The notes: generated by a model not told the origin, from the sequence alone. DNA of 64,000 nt from Gnetum montanum (GCA_015680685.1 MNCI01009412.1:785239-849238), one strand, 5' to 3'; shown: positions 13,301-26,913, counted from the first letter of the stretch. A program made the numbers and translations.

Positions 13301-14171
13301 ACTAGAAAAATGATGGCATAAAGATAACCAAAATTAACAAACAAAAAATGCTCACTTTGCCTATATGAAAAGGCATTATACAAACTCTAGGAAGTGGTCA
13401 TTTTAATATCACAAGATGGGTTTTCACACCCGCTATTAATTGTCCCATTTGTTATACACCTCTAGTAGGCCTTAGGATGATGTTTGATATAATTATCAAG
13501 CTAATCCTTCAATTGGTCCATCAACTTAAGCCTCATAATTCAGCCTTTGGTAAACACCCGCATTGTTGTTTGGGCCAAGGTAAAAGGTTGTCATCCTTGA
13601 TCAATATTTTATCATTTACCCTATACCTATAGGCAATTGAAACAACAAAATTATTATGATTTATAAAAAAGAACAATAAATAATAAACTAAAAACAAAAA
13701 TTATAATAACTACACATATCCCTCTATATGGTAGATAGTGCCAAGAGGAATTTGAAATAAGGTATGCACACAATGATCCACTAGCAAGGTGTTATCAGTG
13801 TTTTACTTCTTGAATTTGAGAATCTTCTCAATTTTTAATAATTTCCAAGTGCCCATGATGATTATGTTGTCATATGCTTCACCATCTTCATGGGTCTCCA
13901 GATCTTCAACTAGAAACTTGAAAATCATACTAAAGGAGCAAGGAACAATGGTTTCAATGATAGCACCTCCAGTATGGGATGTTAAGTATGATCAAATCAT
14001 CATACTAAAGTTCTATAATAGGTAGACTAGGAAATCCCTTACTCCTAGATTGATCCATAGTTAGTGGTTTTCCACTCCATGTTAGGGGGTGGAGTGTTGG
14101 AACTAGGCACATGGATACATCACAACAGCTCCACTAGCTCTACAGTGACCAAGATGGGCTTTAAAAAGGTT
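10393..14171 (-). pseudogene. Element B antisense accessory pseudogene (NIF-like)
   Basis: Decayed copy of the spliced antisense gene of element D. Exon 2 starts at an acceptor-like GGTATAG near 14,172. It reads FLKPILVTVELVELL at the NIF motif position and, further on, AIIETIV... and HTLFQIPLGTIYHIEG (D: HTLFQNPPGTVYRVE), ending near 13,729; its length is about 443 nt against 450 in D. Exon 4 at 12,777-12,980 reads IKIIDSF...GVIVTL...F.DLFGI, matching D's IGIVDSF...GIKVIF...F.DFFGI. The coiled-coil exon is recognisable at 11,157-11,396 (ALSPNVVNVP..., then a Lys/Glu-rich helix). The C-terminal end near 10,393-10,440 is uncertain. Exon 1 is separated by the insertion of element C. Confidence 0.6.
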
Positions 14172-14415
14172 CTATACCATCCAACACTTAACCACTACAA
14201 CCTTGTATAAAACATCATTAAGACTTAATAATTATAAAATTTCAAAAAATATTACTATGTCAACATTTTCAACATCTACAATTGAATAAAACTTCAACCA
14301 AGGAAACAAATAGTTAGGCAAAAATACCAAATGGAACAGTTCACACTTGAACAAAAAAAATGATATTTTAAAACCAAAAATGTGAAAATGATAGTTTACA
14401 ATTGGAAACATTATG
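14172..14415 (-). other. Element B accessory intron 1 remnant, split by element C
   Basis: Non-coding DNA upstream of B's exon 2 acceptor. Its right end abuts the terminal TGACA of C's LTR at 14,416, so C appears to have integrated in this intron. The matching target duplication would be beyond the window. Confidence 0.45.
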
Positions 14416-16284
14416 TGACATCTAAAAACATTGGTGGCTGGAACACCAAGAGGTCGATAGGCATATAGCCTAACCCTAAATCCATGCAAGGTTCATGCTG
14501 AGAAATGGAAACAAGGTACCCTAAACAATTTGGTCAATTAGATAGGGACTTACATGGTGTTAAAACAACTATATGTGAGAAGGGTTTGTATTGCGTTATG
14601 TGTGGATATCAGGATTGTCGAAGCCAAAGTGTAGTAGAGTGTCCCAACCTAAAAATAGCAACGTGAGCATGTAAATGCATATCAAATAGCAAAAAAATGT
14701 GAGAGTTATGCCTAATATCAAAGAAAATATTTGGGAAAAAATGGAATAAAGCTTATGAACAAAAAAATGCATCGCCTCAAAATGAGGAGCATAACTTTTG
14801 CTAGATAAGAGGTGAGAATGGTATGTAGCATCAGTCAAGCATAGTGGTAGTGTAGTAGTGTAGTCATAGTCTTTGGGATGCTTGGGATGTAGAATTGATG
14901 GCTATAGTGGAGATTGAACCTACTTGGTTGACTATTGCCATGTTTTTGGGGTGCAATGCAATGGTGGATTGCATTTTAGAAGGCATCAAGGTGCAGAGCT
15001 TAAATGTGAGAGTGTAAGGGATGCTTAGATAGCTAAAATGTCCAATGCTCTTGTGATTTGCCCACCCATAGAGTGTTGAAAAATGGGGTATTTTTAGGAC
15101 TAGGTTTAGCATGAAACATAGATTAAGCACCACATGGCATGGGTTACATGTGGCATGAGCGTAGACAGGGTTACACTGATATGTTACACTCTCATGAGAG
15201 TAGCAAAGTGTTACACTTTGAAGAATAGCAACAGGTACCTAGAGATTGTTGAACTATGACTACACTACTTGGACTACATGTGCCAAAGTTTGAGAAACTA
15301 CAATGTATTTTTAAATAGTGCAAAATAGTACAACTTGAAGGCTATGCTTCGGGACTACGTGTTCCTCCTATTGCAAGTAGGGTCAAGCATAAAGATAATT
15401 GTGGATACCAATAGGGGTGCAAACGAAATGCAAACTACTAATCTTGGTTACTTGAGGAATGTCAGAGTTGAGATGAAGATTGATGTCAAGTTCTAGAGGC
15501 TTTTGAATGCTCTTGAAAGCTTTTCTCTCGTGTCACATTGGCTACGCTCTAGAGTGTAACACAACACTTAGTGAAAACATGCAAAATTTTGAAGTCTCAA
15601 ATTGGTTACACTAGCTATGCTAAGGACCATAGCAAGGACACTTAGCCAAATTTTGATGAAACTTTTAGTCTTCCTTCATGGTAGGAAAGGTAGCCTCAGA
15701 AGTTAGAAAATGTTCCAAATGTGTCTTCCATGTTGAGCTAGCTTGACAAATCCTTGTCCAACACTTAGGCAAAACTAGGTACTAGAACCTATGTCACACT
15801 TGCTACACTATGGAGCGTAGCAAAAGCATAACAAATTGAGAGATAGAAAATTTTTCAAACTATTTTTTGCCATCCTACATAATTTTGACACCCTCTAGCC
15901 TAATACTTGGGTGAATTGGCTACTGGGACATGTGTCAAGCTAGATACATTTGGGAGCGTACCAAGCATGACAACCTAGGAGATAGAAGATTAAACTTTGC
16001 CCACTTCTTGCTTGAAACTTGGGCAAATTGGCCATGGAAGTGTGTCCTACACTAGCTATGTTGGGGAGCATAGTAGGTAGACTAAGAGTGTAGTAGGATA
16101 CTTAGAAAAAATTTCATGCAACTACTGCTAACACTTAGAAAAATCTTGCAAAACAAGGATCAATGTGTGTTATTCTAGCTACATTGGAGAGAATAGCACA
16201 ACACTTAGGAAAATTGATCAAGTTTTGACACATAGAGATAAATTTGTTGTTAAATTGCAGAAGCCAAAAATTGGTGGTGTTTCA
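14416..16284 (-). repeat. Element C 3' LTR (1,869 bp)
   Basis: On the minus strand it starts TGAAACACCACCAATTTTT directly after a purine tract and ends ...TTTTTAGATGTCA. Its length matches E's 5' LTR (1,877 bp), and the two align throughout. A decayed TATA box (CCTAAAAATACCCC on minus, near 15,087-15,100) corresponds to CCTATAAATACCCC in E. From about 15,170 to 16,220 it carries seven or so copies of an inverted-repeat unit of the form CTAGCTATGCTC...GGAGCATAGC, spaced roughly 80-150 bp apart and separated by AACACTTAG-type linkers. Confidence 0.8.
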
Positions 16285-16298
16285 TTGGCCCCTCTTTG
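16285..16298 (-). other. Element C polypurine tract
   Basis: Minus strand AAAGAGGGGCCAA immediately before the LTR start, inside a block TCCAAACGTCAACAAAGA that is also found in D next to its 3' LTR (TCCAAGCGTCAACAAAGA). Expected primer for plus-strand DNA synthesis. Confidence 0.65.
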
Positions 16299-17860
16299 TT
16301 GACGTTTGGAGGATTGGCATAAGAGATGTTGAAAAAGAATACAAAACCCCATAGTGAATATGACACCAACACTGCTCATCAATGCTTGATTAGAAAACAA
16401 TTCACTATGCTTGGGAGTGCCAAGGGAATAAGGTATGGTAGGAAATAGGTTAGGGAGATGGATCAAGGGATAAAAAAAGGAAGGATGTTCATTGTACATG
16501 TGGTTGTAGGATGTAGCATTATGATGGCTTGTTGCCAAAACATGATCCCTTATCAGAGTGCTTGTGAGGGAGTCAACATGTGGAGATGGCCTACCCTTAG
16601 GATTTTGACCTCTCATCAGAGTGGTTGTGAGATGGTTGATCTAGGGTTGGGTAGGTTGCAAAATGGCAATTATGCTATTTTACTTGGGCACTTGTTTCAT
16701 CCCATTTTTATTTTGCTCTTGGTTTTATTTTTCTTGTCTTTCTCTTTTCTTTTTGCTTTTGCCTTCTTATTTTCTTCATTTACTCTCTCTCTTTTTTTTA
16801 ATTTTTTTTAAGAGGAAATTTTGTTTCCAGGCGAACTATGTCCCACTTAATAAATTTTTCTTATAATAAATTCTATTGCATCTATAGAATAGGTGTTTCC
16901 TACCCAAGATGAGTTGTGTTACATTTTCTTGGGGCTTTGACCATAGCTATGAATTTTGTTACATCTATAATGGGTTCTACAGTTGACTATAGTAAAGGTA
17001 CCATGTGCATTAGAGAAGCTTGTAAGGAGTGCAAGAAACTGTAAGATCAAGAGGTAGAGGTAAATTGGCTATAGTTGGGCAGTAGGGATGTGCACTCTTA
17101 AGTAGCTTAGTAAGTCAAAGTGAATGCATTAGAGCAGTGTGGTGACTTGCCACCATGACGAAAGGCATCCTTGAATGGCATCACTGAGGCTTCATTCTAC
17201 AAACACAACATAGAGAGAGCAAGAAAAATAACCACATCATGTTAGATAAAGGTGAAGTCCTATTTGCAAGGGCACTACAAGGGTCATAAGTGATGTGTCA
17301 ATTTTAGGTGCATGCAGTGTTCAAAGTAGGAAGGCAAGTGTAGGTGCAAGTGGTAATAGGCTATAAAAGCTCTAGTAGCCACACTAGAAGTGAGCATCCA
17401 AGTGGCTAAAGGTGCTGGAAATTTAGAAGCTTGGGAGTTCTCACCAAAGGTAGGAGCTAGAAAACCCAATAGCATGGTGGAGAATTGCACTGCTAGATGC
17501 TCTTCCAAGCTCAGGCAATGGTAAGGTTTGAAAGATGGTAATCCTATGGATAGGGCATAGTACCTTTGGTTCTTTGGAAAGTGATGTTAATAGTGAGAGC
17601 TTCGACCAAGATGATTGGTGATGGTGGTAGTATCTCTAGAAGGTGAACAAGATGCCAAAAGGCATCTCTAGAAGATCAACAAGATGTTGAGGATAGTGAT
17701 ATTGCAAATTCTCTAGAGGGGTTTTTCTTGATGATGTGAACTTCATTCAAGAACTGCAATGCCCCACTCCACCCTACCTAAGAGGTGTGGGTAGGTGTCA
17801 AAGGATTGAAAGTATTCACGCTTTCTTTTCTACAGAACTATGTCTATTGAACTATGGGTG
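16299..17860 (-). other. Element C 3' untranslated region
   Basis: Between the 3' repeat array and the polypurine tract. Open frames on both strands around 16,218-16,866 show no similarity to any family I know and differ from the open frame in the same place in D. I regard it as non-coding transcript tail. It includes a pyrimidine-rich tract near 16,690-16,810. Confidence 0.4.
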
Positions 17861-17864
17861 CCAA

Positions 17865-18190
17865 ACTACAAACCTAGTTTTAGGTCTTGGTAGACTACAT
17901 GTTATGCTAGTTTAAGGTTTTAGCAGACCATGAACCTAGTTTAAGGTCCAGGTAGACTATGATGTGCTAGTTTAAGGTCCTAGTAGATCATTGTGCTAGT
18001 TTAACATTGCAGCAGATGGTGGATGGCTATTTTAAGGTTATAGCGGACCGTGCTGTGGATGCAAGTTTAATGTCATAGCCCAAGGACATTTTATGCCAAG
18101 TTAATATCATGCTAGATGTTCTGTGCTAGTTTAACATCATAGCAGATGTTCTATGCTAGTTTAATGTCATAGTAGATGTTTCCTTACCTT
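17865..18190 (-). repeat. Element C 3' short tandem repeats
   Basis: About nine degenerate copies of a 30-40 bp unit with core CTAGTTTAAGGTC (plus strand; reverse GACCTTAAACTAG), starting right after the pol stop. The same TTAAACTAG core occurs in the convergent spacer of this element and of D and E. Confidence 0.65.
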
Positions 18191-18217
18191 GCTTTGTCAT
18201 TGGCATGACACTGTGTA

Positions 18218-21200
18218 CTAGGCATAACATGACTTTAGGTATGAGTGGTTAATTGGATCAACAAAATCATTACTATTTAGATCAGCAAGCTTGAATGCTC
18301 CATTTTCATAGGCCTTTATGACCAAGAAAGGCCCTTCCTAGTTAGTTGAGACTTTGTTTGTAGTCTTGCAAATGACCTTGAGGACCAGGTCCCCTTTCTT
18401 GATTAGGAGTTAATGTTGATTGTGATGGTTATTTTGTTGTTACTTTTCTTGGTACCACTTAATATAATCAAGTATTTACATGCACTACTCCTCTATAGAG
18501 TTAAGGTAAATGATTCTCAACTTGTTGTTTTGAACCTCATCAATGAAGCTTGAGAGGATCATACAAAGCAATACCTGCAATTCAAGAGGCAAGATTTCTT
18601 TAGATCCATACACAAAACTATATTGCATCTTACTTGTTGTTCTACATGTTGTACGGTAGGCCCATAAGGCATAGACTAGTTGTTCATGCCATCATTGCTT
18701 GCTATTGCTAAGCATCCTCTTTAGAAGGTTGACGATGACTTTGTTCATAGCCTCTACTTGGCCATTCAATTGTGGGTAGTATAGTTATGAAAAGGAATGT
18801 TTAATGCCAAGATGTTCATAGACTGCTTTAGTTTCTGCACTACTAAATTGTGTCCCATTGTTTGTGACTATAGTCATGGGTAGACCAAATCAGATCACAA
18901 TGTTCTCTAGAATGAATTTTCAGATTTTTTGTGATGTTTTCTTTCTAAGGGAAATGGCTTCAACCCACTTGGTAAAGTATTTAGTTGTGGTTATGATGAA
19001 GTTATGTCCTATGGAATACTTAGGCATTATGGGTCCTATGATGTCCAACCCCCAACGTTGGAACAACCACATTATCTATGTAGTATGCAATTCAATGGGT
19101 GGCATATGCATTAGGTTTCCATGTCACTGATACATGCCACATGTTTTGATCTTGAAAATATAATCACATTTCATGTAAGGCCAATAGTAGCCTAGGTGTC
19201 TAATTTTTTTTGCCATTGCCCTGGGTGCTATGTGGCCTCCGCATAGTCCATCATGGACTTAATCAACAATCATTTGTGCTTCACTACCACTAACACAAGT
19301 TAATAGTATTCCATCATAGGATCTACAACACAAGGTGCTATCACCTATGAGGACATACTACCATGACTAATTTTTTACTACATATTTTTTGGTATAGGTT
19401 ACATTTTGTGGAGGCTCTCCTTGCTGGAGGTATGTCTTAATATCTTCATACCACTCTTGGGCATGAGCTATGCTTGTTGCATTTATAGATGCAATGCTTG
19501 TTGTTTGAGTTATAGGTTCGATGCAATCCACTATCAAATCAAGCAATGAAGAAAACATGTTTGGCACTATGCTTAAGGCTAAAGTACTTAATGCATGAAC
19601 AATGGCATTTAAATTACGTAGAATGTATTGGACATCTACAATTGCAAATTTTTTAAGAAAGCATTTTGCCAAATCACAGTAAGTTTATAAATGTTATGCC
19701 TTGCAAGCATAAACCTCTATAACTTGGTTGACAACCAACTGTGAATCACCTCAGATTGCTATGTTTTGGATTCCTAAATCATGAGCTACTAAGACACCTT
19801 GAAGAAGACCTTCATACTCTACCATATTGTTTGTGCAAGGAAACACAAAATGATACATGAAGGGTTGGATCTCCCCATAGGGGAACATGATAATGGTAGC
19901 GGCACTACCACCTTTTGTGGTTGAAGCATCATCAAAGTGTAAAACTACTTCAAGGTTTATAGGCACTTCACTTATGCTATTGACATGCTCATCCAAAAAA
20001 TCTAGATCTATTGTTGCTTGATCATCTATGGGTGAAGCCGTGAGTTGTGTGGCTATTGCCTGCCCATTTGTGGATGCTTGTGCTATGTAGTCTAGGTCAA
20101 ACTCCATGGTGATTGCATTCCATTGTTCAATTCAACTACTTTCATACATGTTTGTAGTAATGGCCGAGAGTACATTGCTTTTGTAGATAACATTAACTTG
20201 ACTACAAAAAAGATAGTGTCTCCACTTTTTGAGTGTAATGACTAAGGTAAGATAGTTCTTCTCTACATCATTGTATTTCACCTCATGGGCCACTAGTGCA
20301 TGGCTTAAGTAGTAAATAGGGATCTTCGAGCCATTGTCTTTCTTTTGGCAAAGCAGAGAAGCAATGGATGTATCTAAGGTTATAAGGTAAATGTAGAATG
20401 GCTTATCTCCTTACGGAGGGTAGACTATCAAAAGTTGAGGTAGCTCCTTTTTGAGGTTATCAAATTCTTCTTAGCATTAAGCTATCCACTTAAAGTGGAT
20501 CCCTTTTTTGAGCAAATGTTGCATTATTTGCAACTTATTGGTCAACCTAGCGATAAACCTATATATGAATTATAATCTTCCATATAACATACTTAACTCC
20601 TTAAGGTTTTCCCATGGCACTAATTTGGTGATAGTCTTAACCTTATCGAGGTCTACATGTATACCTACTTTTGATACTACAAAGCCTAGCATGTGATCAG
20701 TTTTGACACCAAAGACACACCTTCTAGGATTTAGCCTAAGGTCATATCTAAGGCAATGTTTGAGGATTTAGCCCAAGTCATCTACATGATCATGAGCTAA
20801 CTTAGACTTAACTACTATATTGTCAAATTAGTCATTAAGTAAGTCTAGTAGATAATCACTAAAGATAAATGTCATCACATGTTGGTAGGTTGCTCTTGTG
20901 TTCTTTAGTCCAAAGGCCATCATTGTATAGCAAAATGAACCCAAAGGGGTCATGAAGGTGGTGCTAAGTTGGTGCTTTGGGTTGATTTGAATTTGGTTGT
21001 ACCCCAGGAACCCATCCATAAAGGACAACAAGGCATGACTAGCCATAGTGTTGATGAGTTGGTTAATACTAGGCAATAGGAAGTCATCTTTGATGGTCAC
21101 CTTGTTTAGGTCCTATAAGTTTATTCAAATTCATAGGCCTCTAGTTTTCTTAGGGACAACTACGCTGTTTGAAACCTAGTTACCATAGTCAACTACATAG

Positions 21201-21628
21201 ATGAAACTAGCTTTGTAAAGCGTAGTGATTTCATCACAAACTGCCAATGCCATCTTAAGCTTGACTTTGCAAGATTTCTATTTAATTAGTTTTATGCAAG
21301 AATAAAGGATAATTTTGTGTTGTATTATGTGAGGGTCCAAGCCTGGCATGTCCTCGTAGGACCATGTGAATGCCCTGATGTTATCATTAAGGATTTTAGA
21401 GATGTTTTGTTTGATGTGAGGCTTTAATAAAGAACTAAGTTTCAATGTCTTCACCTTGCCTTTACATGTTACTATAGGGACTTCTATGAGAGATGTCTCT
21501 AAGGATGCTATGTTTGTGTCATAAGTCATAGGTTCAAAGTCTAGGAGATTACTATTTATGCATCTCATGGAATCACCATAAGGTCCAATCAAGACTAAGG
21601 GCAAATGAAGATGCTTGTATACATTCAT
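18218..21628 (-). pseudogene. Element C pol pseudogene (RT-RNase H-RNase H-integrase)
   Basis: The start ATG at 21,628 aligns with D's pol start (MNVYKHLHLPLVLIGPYGD against MDCKRLTKPLVIDGPYGA). RT: DDFLLPSINQLINT...FMDGFLGYNQI at about 21,000-21,100; the YVDD motif has become *FDN. RNase H lies at about 20,150-20,480. The second RNase H is at 20,107 to about 19,550 (HFDDASTTKGGSAA, NNMVEYEG, GDSQLVVNQV). Integrase covers about 19,350-18,650; the catalytic TDNG is TNNG, and NGQVEAMNK is preserved. The tail LVIKAYENGAFKLADL ends at stop 18,220-18,218. Multiple stops and the lost catalytic Asp residues show it is dead. Confidence 0.8.
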
Positions 21629-22132
21629 TCTATAATCCTACCAAAATCCTAGCAAAATAATTAGAAAAATGTCAACTGGCACCTGTCTTAATAAGGAAAA
21701 ATGCATAGAATAAGGAAGATAATGTTATGAAAATTTGCCTAATTGTGCAGTTTTTGGATTAGATAAGCAAGTATGTGGAGTGATTTTGATGAAATAATTG
21801 GACATAAAATTGCCATTTTAAAGTTATAAAAGATCATGGTTTCTATGGGAAACATGGGTTTAAGTAAGGCTTAGAAGGTTTTGAATATGTGGCTAAGCTT
21901 GGTGTTTATTGGGCAATCAAAAAAATGCAAAAAATTTTCTAAGTATAGGGTAACTAGAATAGTTAGAAAAATTTTCTAACTCTAGGTGCTACGCTTGTTC
22001 CACATTACAAGTAAGGCATGGGATAGGCCCTGGGAGGGTGATGTGTCCTTCAACCTAGTAGGGTAAAATAGGAGTTTTACCATAGTAAACCTATCATTTT
22101 CAAAGTTAAAGTAAACAATCACTGAGTGTAGC
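21629..22132. promoter_or_regulatory. Element C divergent spacer between pol and accessory gene
   Basis: The 504 bp separate the pol ATG (minus) from the accessory ATG (plus); equivalents are 544 bp in E and 617 bp in D. A decayed TATA-like GGGTAAAATAGGAG lies near 22,063, about 70 bp before the accessory start, at the place where E has GGGTATAAATAGAGG. Confidence 0.45.
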
Positions 22133-25100
22133 ATGGCCAAGGCGAAGGGAGACAGAGTGTAGTGACAATAGAGGGCAAACTAGAGCATAATAGAGAGGAA
22201 GAATGAAGCAATGTAGCCATCAACCATGCTACACCATAGTGAATGCCAGCACCTCGACCTCACCAACATGGATGAAGAAGAACACATACTAAGGTGCCTT
22301 CCTAAGGCACACATAGAGGACTGTAGGGAGACGTTGTCAGCTAGGTAAGGTACTATGCTCTACCCTTGTGATTTCTTTAACTTGCTTCTTATTTACCTTG
22401 TGGTTTTGGGATTTTGAGGATGGCCTACCTTGAGTATGGATCGCCACCACTACCATGGTAGCCATGAGTTACAACCAGAGGAGGGAGTGAAAATGGCCCA
22501 TTTTTTTCGATTTTTGGGCTTTTTGTTACAAGGGTTTGTGTATTGCATGTGGCATGGGACAAGGGCTTTCCTGGCATTTCATGCAAGATGCAAAACAATG
22601 GTTTTTATCATCCCATGTGTGGCATGGAATAAGGATTTTTTTGGAATCCCGTGTATGACGTAGGACAAGGTTCAACTAAGTTAGCTTGAAGGTGAATACA
22701 AAGCATGATAGTCTAGGTAGGATGACTTTCAGGGTCATAGCTGTCACACCTGGGTACATTCTTGAGAGCATAACAAAAAGGTTAGAAAAAGTTTGGTTTC
22801 CTAGCATTATTCTCTACAAGAAACATAGTTAATAAGTTACACCCTACAGTGAGCATACCCTACGATTTGAAATTTTTTTTTATAGTTAGAAATTTTTACA
22901 GTTCTCATGCTCAATGGGGAGCATAGCCACCACTTTGAAAAATTTGGTATGCTTGGTGGGGAGCATAACCAATACTTTGAAAAATTTTGTAGTTTTGAAG
23001 GTTATGCTCTATGGAGAGCATAACTAATAGTTAAAAAAAAATTTAGTTTTGAAGGTTACACTCTATGGGGAGCATAACCAGTAGTTAGTAAATTTTTTAA
23101 TACTTTCAAAGTTATAATGTTTTCAAATATGCAATATAGATGTTAGTGTTGTGTCCCGTTGGGAACTAGGCACGTCAGATGGGTATATCAACATCCCTTT
23201 TCCATGGGGCTTGGTGAGGAAGTTAAGATTTTTACTAATATGTCAAGTCAAATTTTTTTATGCATATTCTCATTTTCATATCCAATGCTAGCATTCTCTT
23301 CTTATCATTACCCTAGCCACAGGCTATTGTTAAAACCCATCCTCATCATAGATAAGTTGGTGGGCATCTTGTGTTGCATGAGTGAGCGTATACCAAATGT
23401 ACCTACACTAGACATATGTGTAGGCCACCAATTAGTATGGTTCAGGTTTGAAGCACAAGAATTTCTGAAATTTTTTCTTTGCCATGTTAGTGTGATGATA
23501 TGGTCACACTTGGAAATTGAAGCAATGGACATCATAACAATAAAATTGTTTCCTAGGATGAACCAAGGCATTTTAAGGTTCATATCTGATGAACCTACTT
23601 GCAAAAAGGAAGCAAGGAGTTTAGGCCAAGGCCACAAGGCCCTTAGGCCTTTGTCAAAGATTTGGAAGATGCTAGAATTTTAGTGTTATAACAAGAATAA
23701 CACTTTATTCATTGCCTGAAGCATACACACTCTATTCTAGAACCCACCTAGGATAGCGTATTATGCTAGAGGGTGAGTCCTCTTATGATTTCTTATTCTG
23801 TCTATTAGATTATAACTTAAGATGCCAATTGCTCATGTTCATCGCCAAGTTTACCATTTATGTAGATGGCCTCCATGATGAAGAGGGGGTGTTAAATTTG
23901 ACTCTCACTGCCCTACAAGAATTCTCATCTTTTGAGAATGTTCATGAAATAATGACTAGGTAGATTGGGGTAGACCTAGCAAAATTTACTCACCGATATT
24001 CTAAGTCTTACAAGGGGTGTTGGGCTCTTAGCTAGTTGGATGCTAAGTGGGCAATCAACATACTAAGCATGGAGGAAGTTTCAGCCCCACTACCGCTATC
24101 CTGCATACCATTCATGCCATGTAAGTCATTTGTTACTTGTTTTTATGCATTTTCTACTTCATTTTTCTCATGTTGCTAATTTTACCTTTTCTTATTACAA
24201 CAATGAGTAAATTAGGAGAAGTCATGGTGGTTGTCATAGGTCATATTGAGGTTACTCTCATCCTTAAATATGGAGAGGTTGAGAGTTCACAATGCTAGTC
24301 ATGATATGAGGCCCTAATGGATATAGCAAGGAATATTCAGTGGGCTAGCTCATGAACCTTTTCTTGGATGTTAGCCTAGTTGTCCTAGTGGCTGACATGA
24401 TTTTTGTGATTGATTCCTTCAATGAGAGCACCAATTGCTTTAGCACATGGGCCTGTGATGTGTAGGTGACCTTGGAAATTATAGATGAATTCTTTGCTGG
24501 CCTCATTGGCATCCCCTTTGAGGGCTTACTAGTTGCAGAAAAAATAGATAAAGACTTAGACCACAAAGGGGACATTGAGAAGTTGTTGAACACTTCCAAG
24601 GTTCACAAAAGAATACTAGTTAAGGAGGTGAAGATACCCATGGTACATGACCTCTACCCAATCTTCTGAGCTCATGCATCACTAAGCTATTTTCCCAATG
24701 AAAGGTTCTAAGAGTTGAGCAAGCTTTGGTGAAGAGGGATGTAATAGATGAGGGAACATAGTACAACTAGGCCTCTCACCTTGTTAGTGGCCTATGTGCT
24801 AAAATAGTTAGGCTATGCCACAACCTCTAAGCACAATTGCACATGCACTTCGTATTCTTCATAGCATGTCTATGAAGCTTTGCAGATTTTTTGGTGGTTC
24901 GTGAAAATGGATAGTGGGTGGTGCAGGATTGCAATCAAATCTCTAGGTCATAGATTCATCACCTGTTCAACACCACATGATCACAAGATCCTCTAGAGGT
25001 AATTGGTGAGTCATTTTTAGTAACGACCAAAGGCAATGTGGGACAATCCAACTACACACATCATAGTACTATGGAGGCCCCACCAACCAATGCCAAAAAC

Positions 25101-26913
25101 ATAATGAAAGGGACACGACTCATTGCTAAGATAGTGAGATTGTCCAAAATAAATATTAAGAACCACACCTTGTGGAGGAGCTCATGCATGAAGTAGATGA
25201 GGATGGAAAAAAACTATGGTTTAAGCTTTGCAATGTGTGCTTAGGAATTACAAGTATGTATTATTAGATACTAGCATAATGTGTCATGCTATATTATACT
25301 CATTTTTGATAATTTTAAATCTAACTTATGTGATACATGCAGGAGGGGCCTTGAAACAGTAGTAGAGCTTGTAGAGGATGATGTCCCTCAACCTGAGGGA
25401 CAAATGATAGATGAAGATGAGTGGAAAACTATTGAAGTGCTAAGTCAACTCAAAGAAGAAGGGTTGTAGTTTGAAGGGGGTGAGTTTGAAACTTTCTTTG
25501 ATGGCGTGTAGATGGGTGATCCCCCCACTCTCACACCTAAGGGCTAGTTGGGCAAAAGCTTTATACTATCTTCTTTTTTTGGTATTATTATTATTATTAT
25601 TTATTTTTATTGTTGTTGTTGCCCATTTTTTTTATTTTACTTTTTAACTCTTATGCCCTTGGCTGTTGGCTATTTAATAATCATTAAGTATGTTATGTTG
25701 TAACTGCTGTTCTTTTTGCTGAACGTCGAGCATCCACATCCACCTTCCATACATAATCATGGATGAAGGCTCCAGATAAGTTTGCCTTCATGCAAGGCTT
25801 GGTGGATGACATGATAGATCATACACAACAAAGGGATTCTGTAATCAATATGTCTACTTTTATCTATGTTTTCTTTACTAATTTACTTGCTTCATTCATA
25901 GCTAATGTTGTTTTTCCTATTATGTGATAACAAGTTCATAGATTAATAGGGACCCAAACAGGGTGATCTAGGTTGATGTTGTGCCTAATTTTTTCCCTGA
26001 AGTGGAGCAAGTGCCTTGCCATGTGTATGAAGAGACAAGAAAATACGCGCTATACTCTATGAGAGCATTGTGGGAGTGCAAGCATGTTAATGAGCACCTG
26101 TAAAAATGGGTGTAAGAGCTTTAGGAAAAGGGGGCAAGCTAGAATGCAAAATTGGAGGATTTGCTATCCCACTATGACCTCCTAGTAGCATGTAACAAAC
26201 CAAATGGTAGCTAGAACATATCTAAAATTAATTATGCTAGATATAGGTCAGCTGTTTGAGGCAAGAACAAGGTTACCCGCAAGGTGATTGAGCAATAGCT
26301 ACAAATGGACCTATTAGTAAGGAAAAATCAAGACTAGAAGGATTACAATATGAAAGTGTACTAGTGGCACTAGACTCAAAAGAATCACAAGCACCACTAT
26401 AAGTAAGAATGTGAAGGGTACTGTAAAAAGTATAGAGATGAGTCCATGAAGCATCATTGTCAAGAGATATTTCTTAACATAATCGACACAACACAAGCTT
26501 ACAAACTATTCATAAGCAACGTAGTGGTGAGTGAAACCACAAAGAGATAGATTGTTGTACCTTCTGGAGAGGTCACTTCTACAAGGTTTTCACTAGGGCC
26601 ACCCTCATGAATAGCCATAGGAAAAGAAAAAACTCTCATGGGTATTAACCTTGGTGAGGAGGACTAGACACAGTTATTGGAGGATGAAATCCTCTAAAGC
26701 TTAGAGGTAGGCCTCAATAGGATGCCCCAAAACATGGATGCTAGTCCTTCTTAGGTTCGTTTACTTTGCATTATTTTTATTTACTTTATTATAATGTTGC
26801 ATGTCACTTTATTTGTGGCTAATTTATTGTTTTATTTTTATTTTATGTAGGTTCTAGGTGATCGTGTAGGACCCAGCGGAGTAGCAAATGAAGAGGAAGA
26901 GGAAGAGCCTTAA
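22133..26913 (+). pseudogene. Element C accessory pseudogene (antisense to C)
   Basis: Decayed copy of D's spliced antisense gene. Exon 1 is 22,133-22,344: MAKAKGD..., then EEEHILRCLPK, ending AG|GTAAGG in phase 2. Exon 2 is 23,323-23,772, exactly 450 nt as in D: LLKPILIIDKLVGILCCM, then WFRFEAQEFLKFFL and VSVMIWSHLE, donor G|GTGAGT. Exon 3, about 23,849, reads VDGLHDEEG. Exon 4 around 24,380-24,670 reads VIDSFNES...EFFAGLIGIP. Exon 7 from 25,950 contains a coiled-coil-like segment (ALWECKHVNEHL...). Exon 8 is 26,851-26,913: VGPSGVANEEEEEEP, stop TAA. Stops and frameshifts abound. Exon 2 keeps the first Asp of the NIF motif (IIDK), lost in D. Confidence 0.7.
22745..23060 (+). repeat. Palindromic tandem repeats in intron 1 of C's accessory gene
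   Basis: Four or so copies of a ~60 bp unit with core GTTATGCTCTATGGGGAGCATAAC (written here as the arms GTTATGCTC and GAGCATAAC around a short centre), separated by AGTTTGAAAAATTTT-type linkers. The same palindrome type occurs in the LTRs of C and E. Confidence 0.6.

Larger units (their letters stand above)
4022..14415 (+). mobile_element. Element B: 5' part of an old Tat-like Ty3/gypsy element
   Basis: Contains in order a 5' LTR (4,022-5,468), primer site, gag-protease pseudogene (6,077-9,691), spacer, and antisense accessory pseudogene (10,393-14,171). It ends where element C is inserted, inside the first intron of B's accessory gene. B's accessory exon 1, pol and 3' LTR should lie on the far side of C/E/D, beyond 64,000. 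All reading frames are heavily decayed and CG-poor. Confidence 0.7.

Noticed and set aside
16218-16866. Coding genes in C's 3' region
   Set aside because: Overlapping open frames on both strands, pyrimidine-rich, no match in D at the equivalent place.
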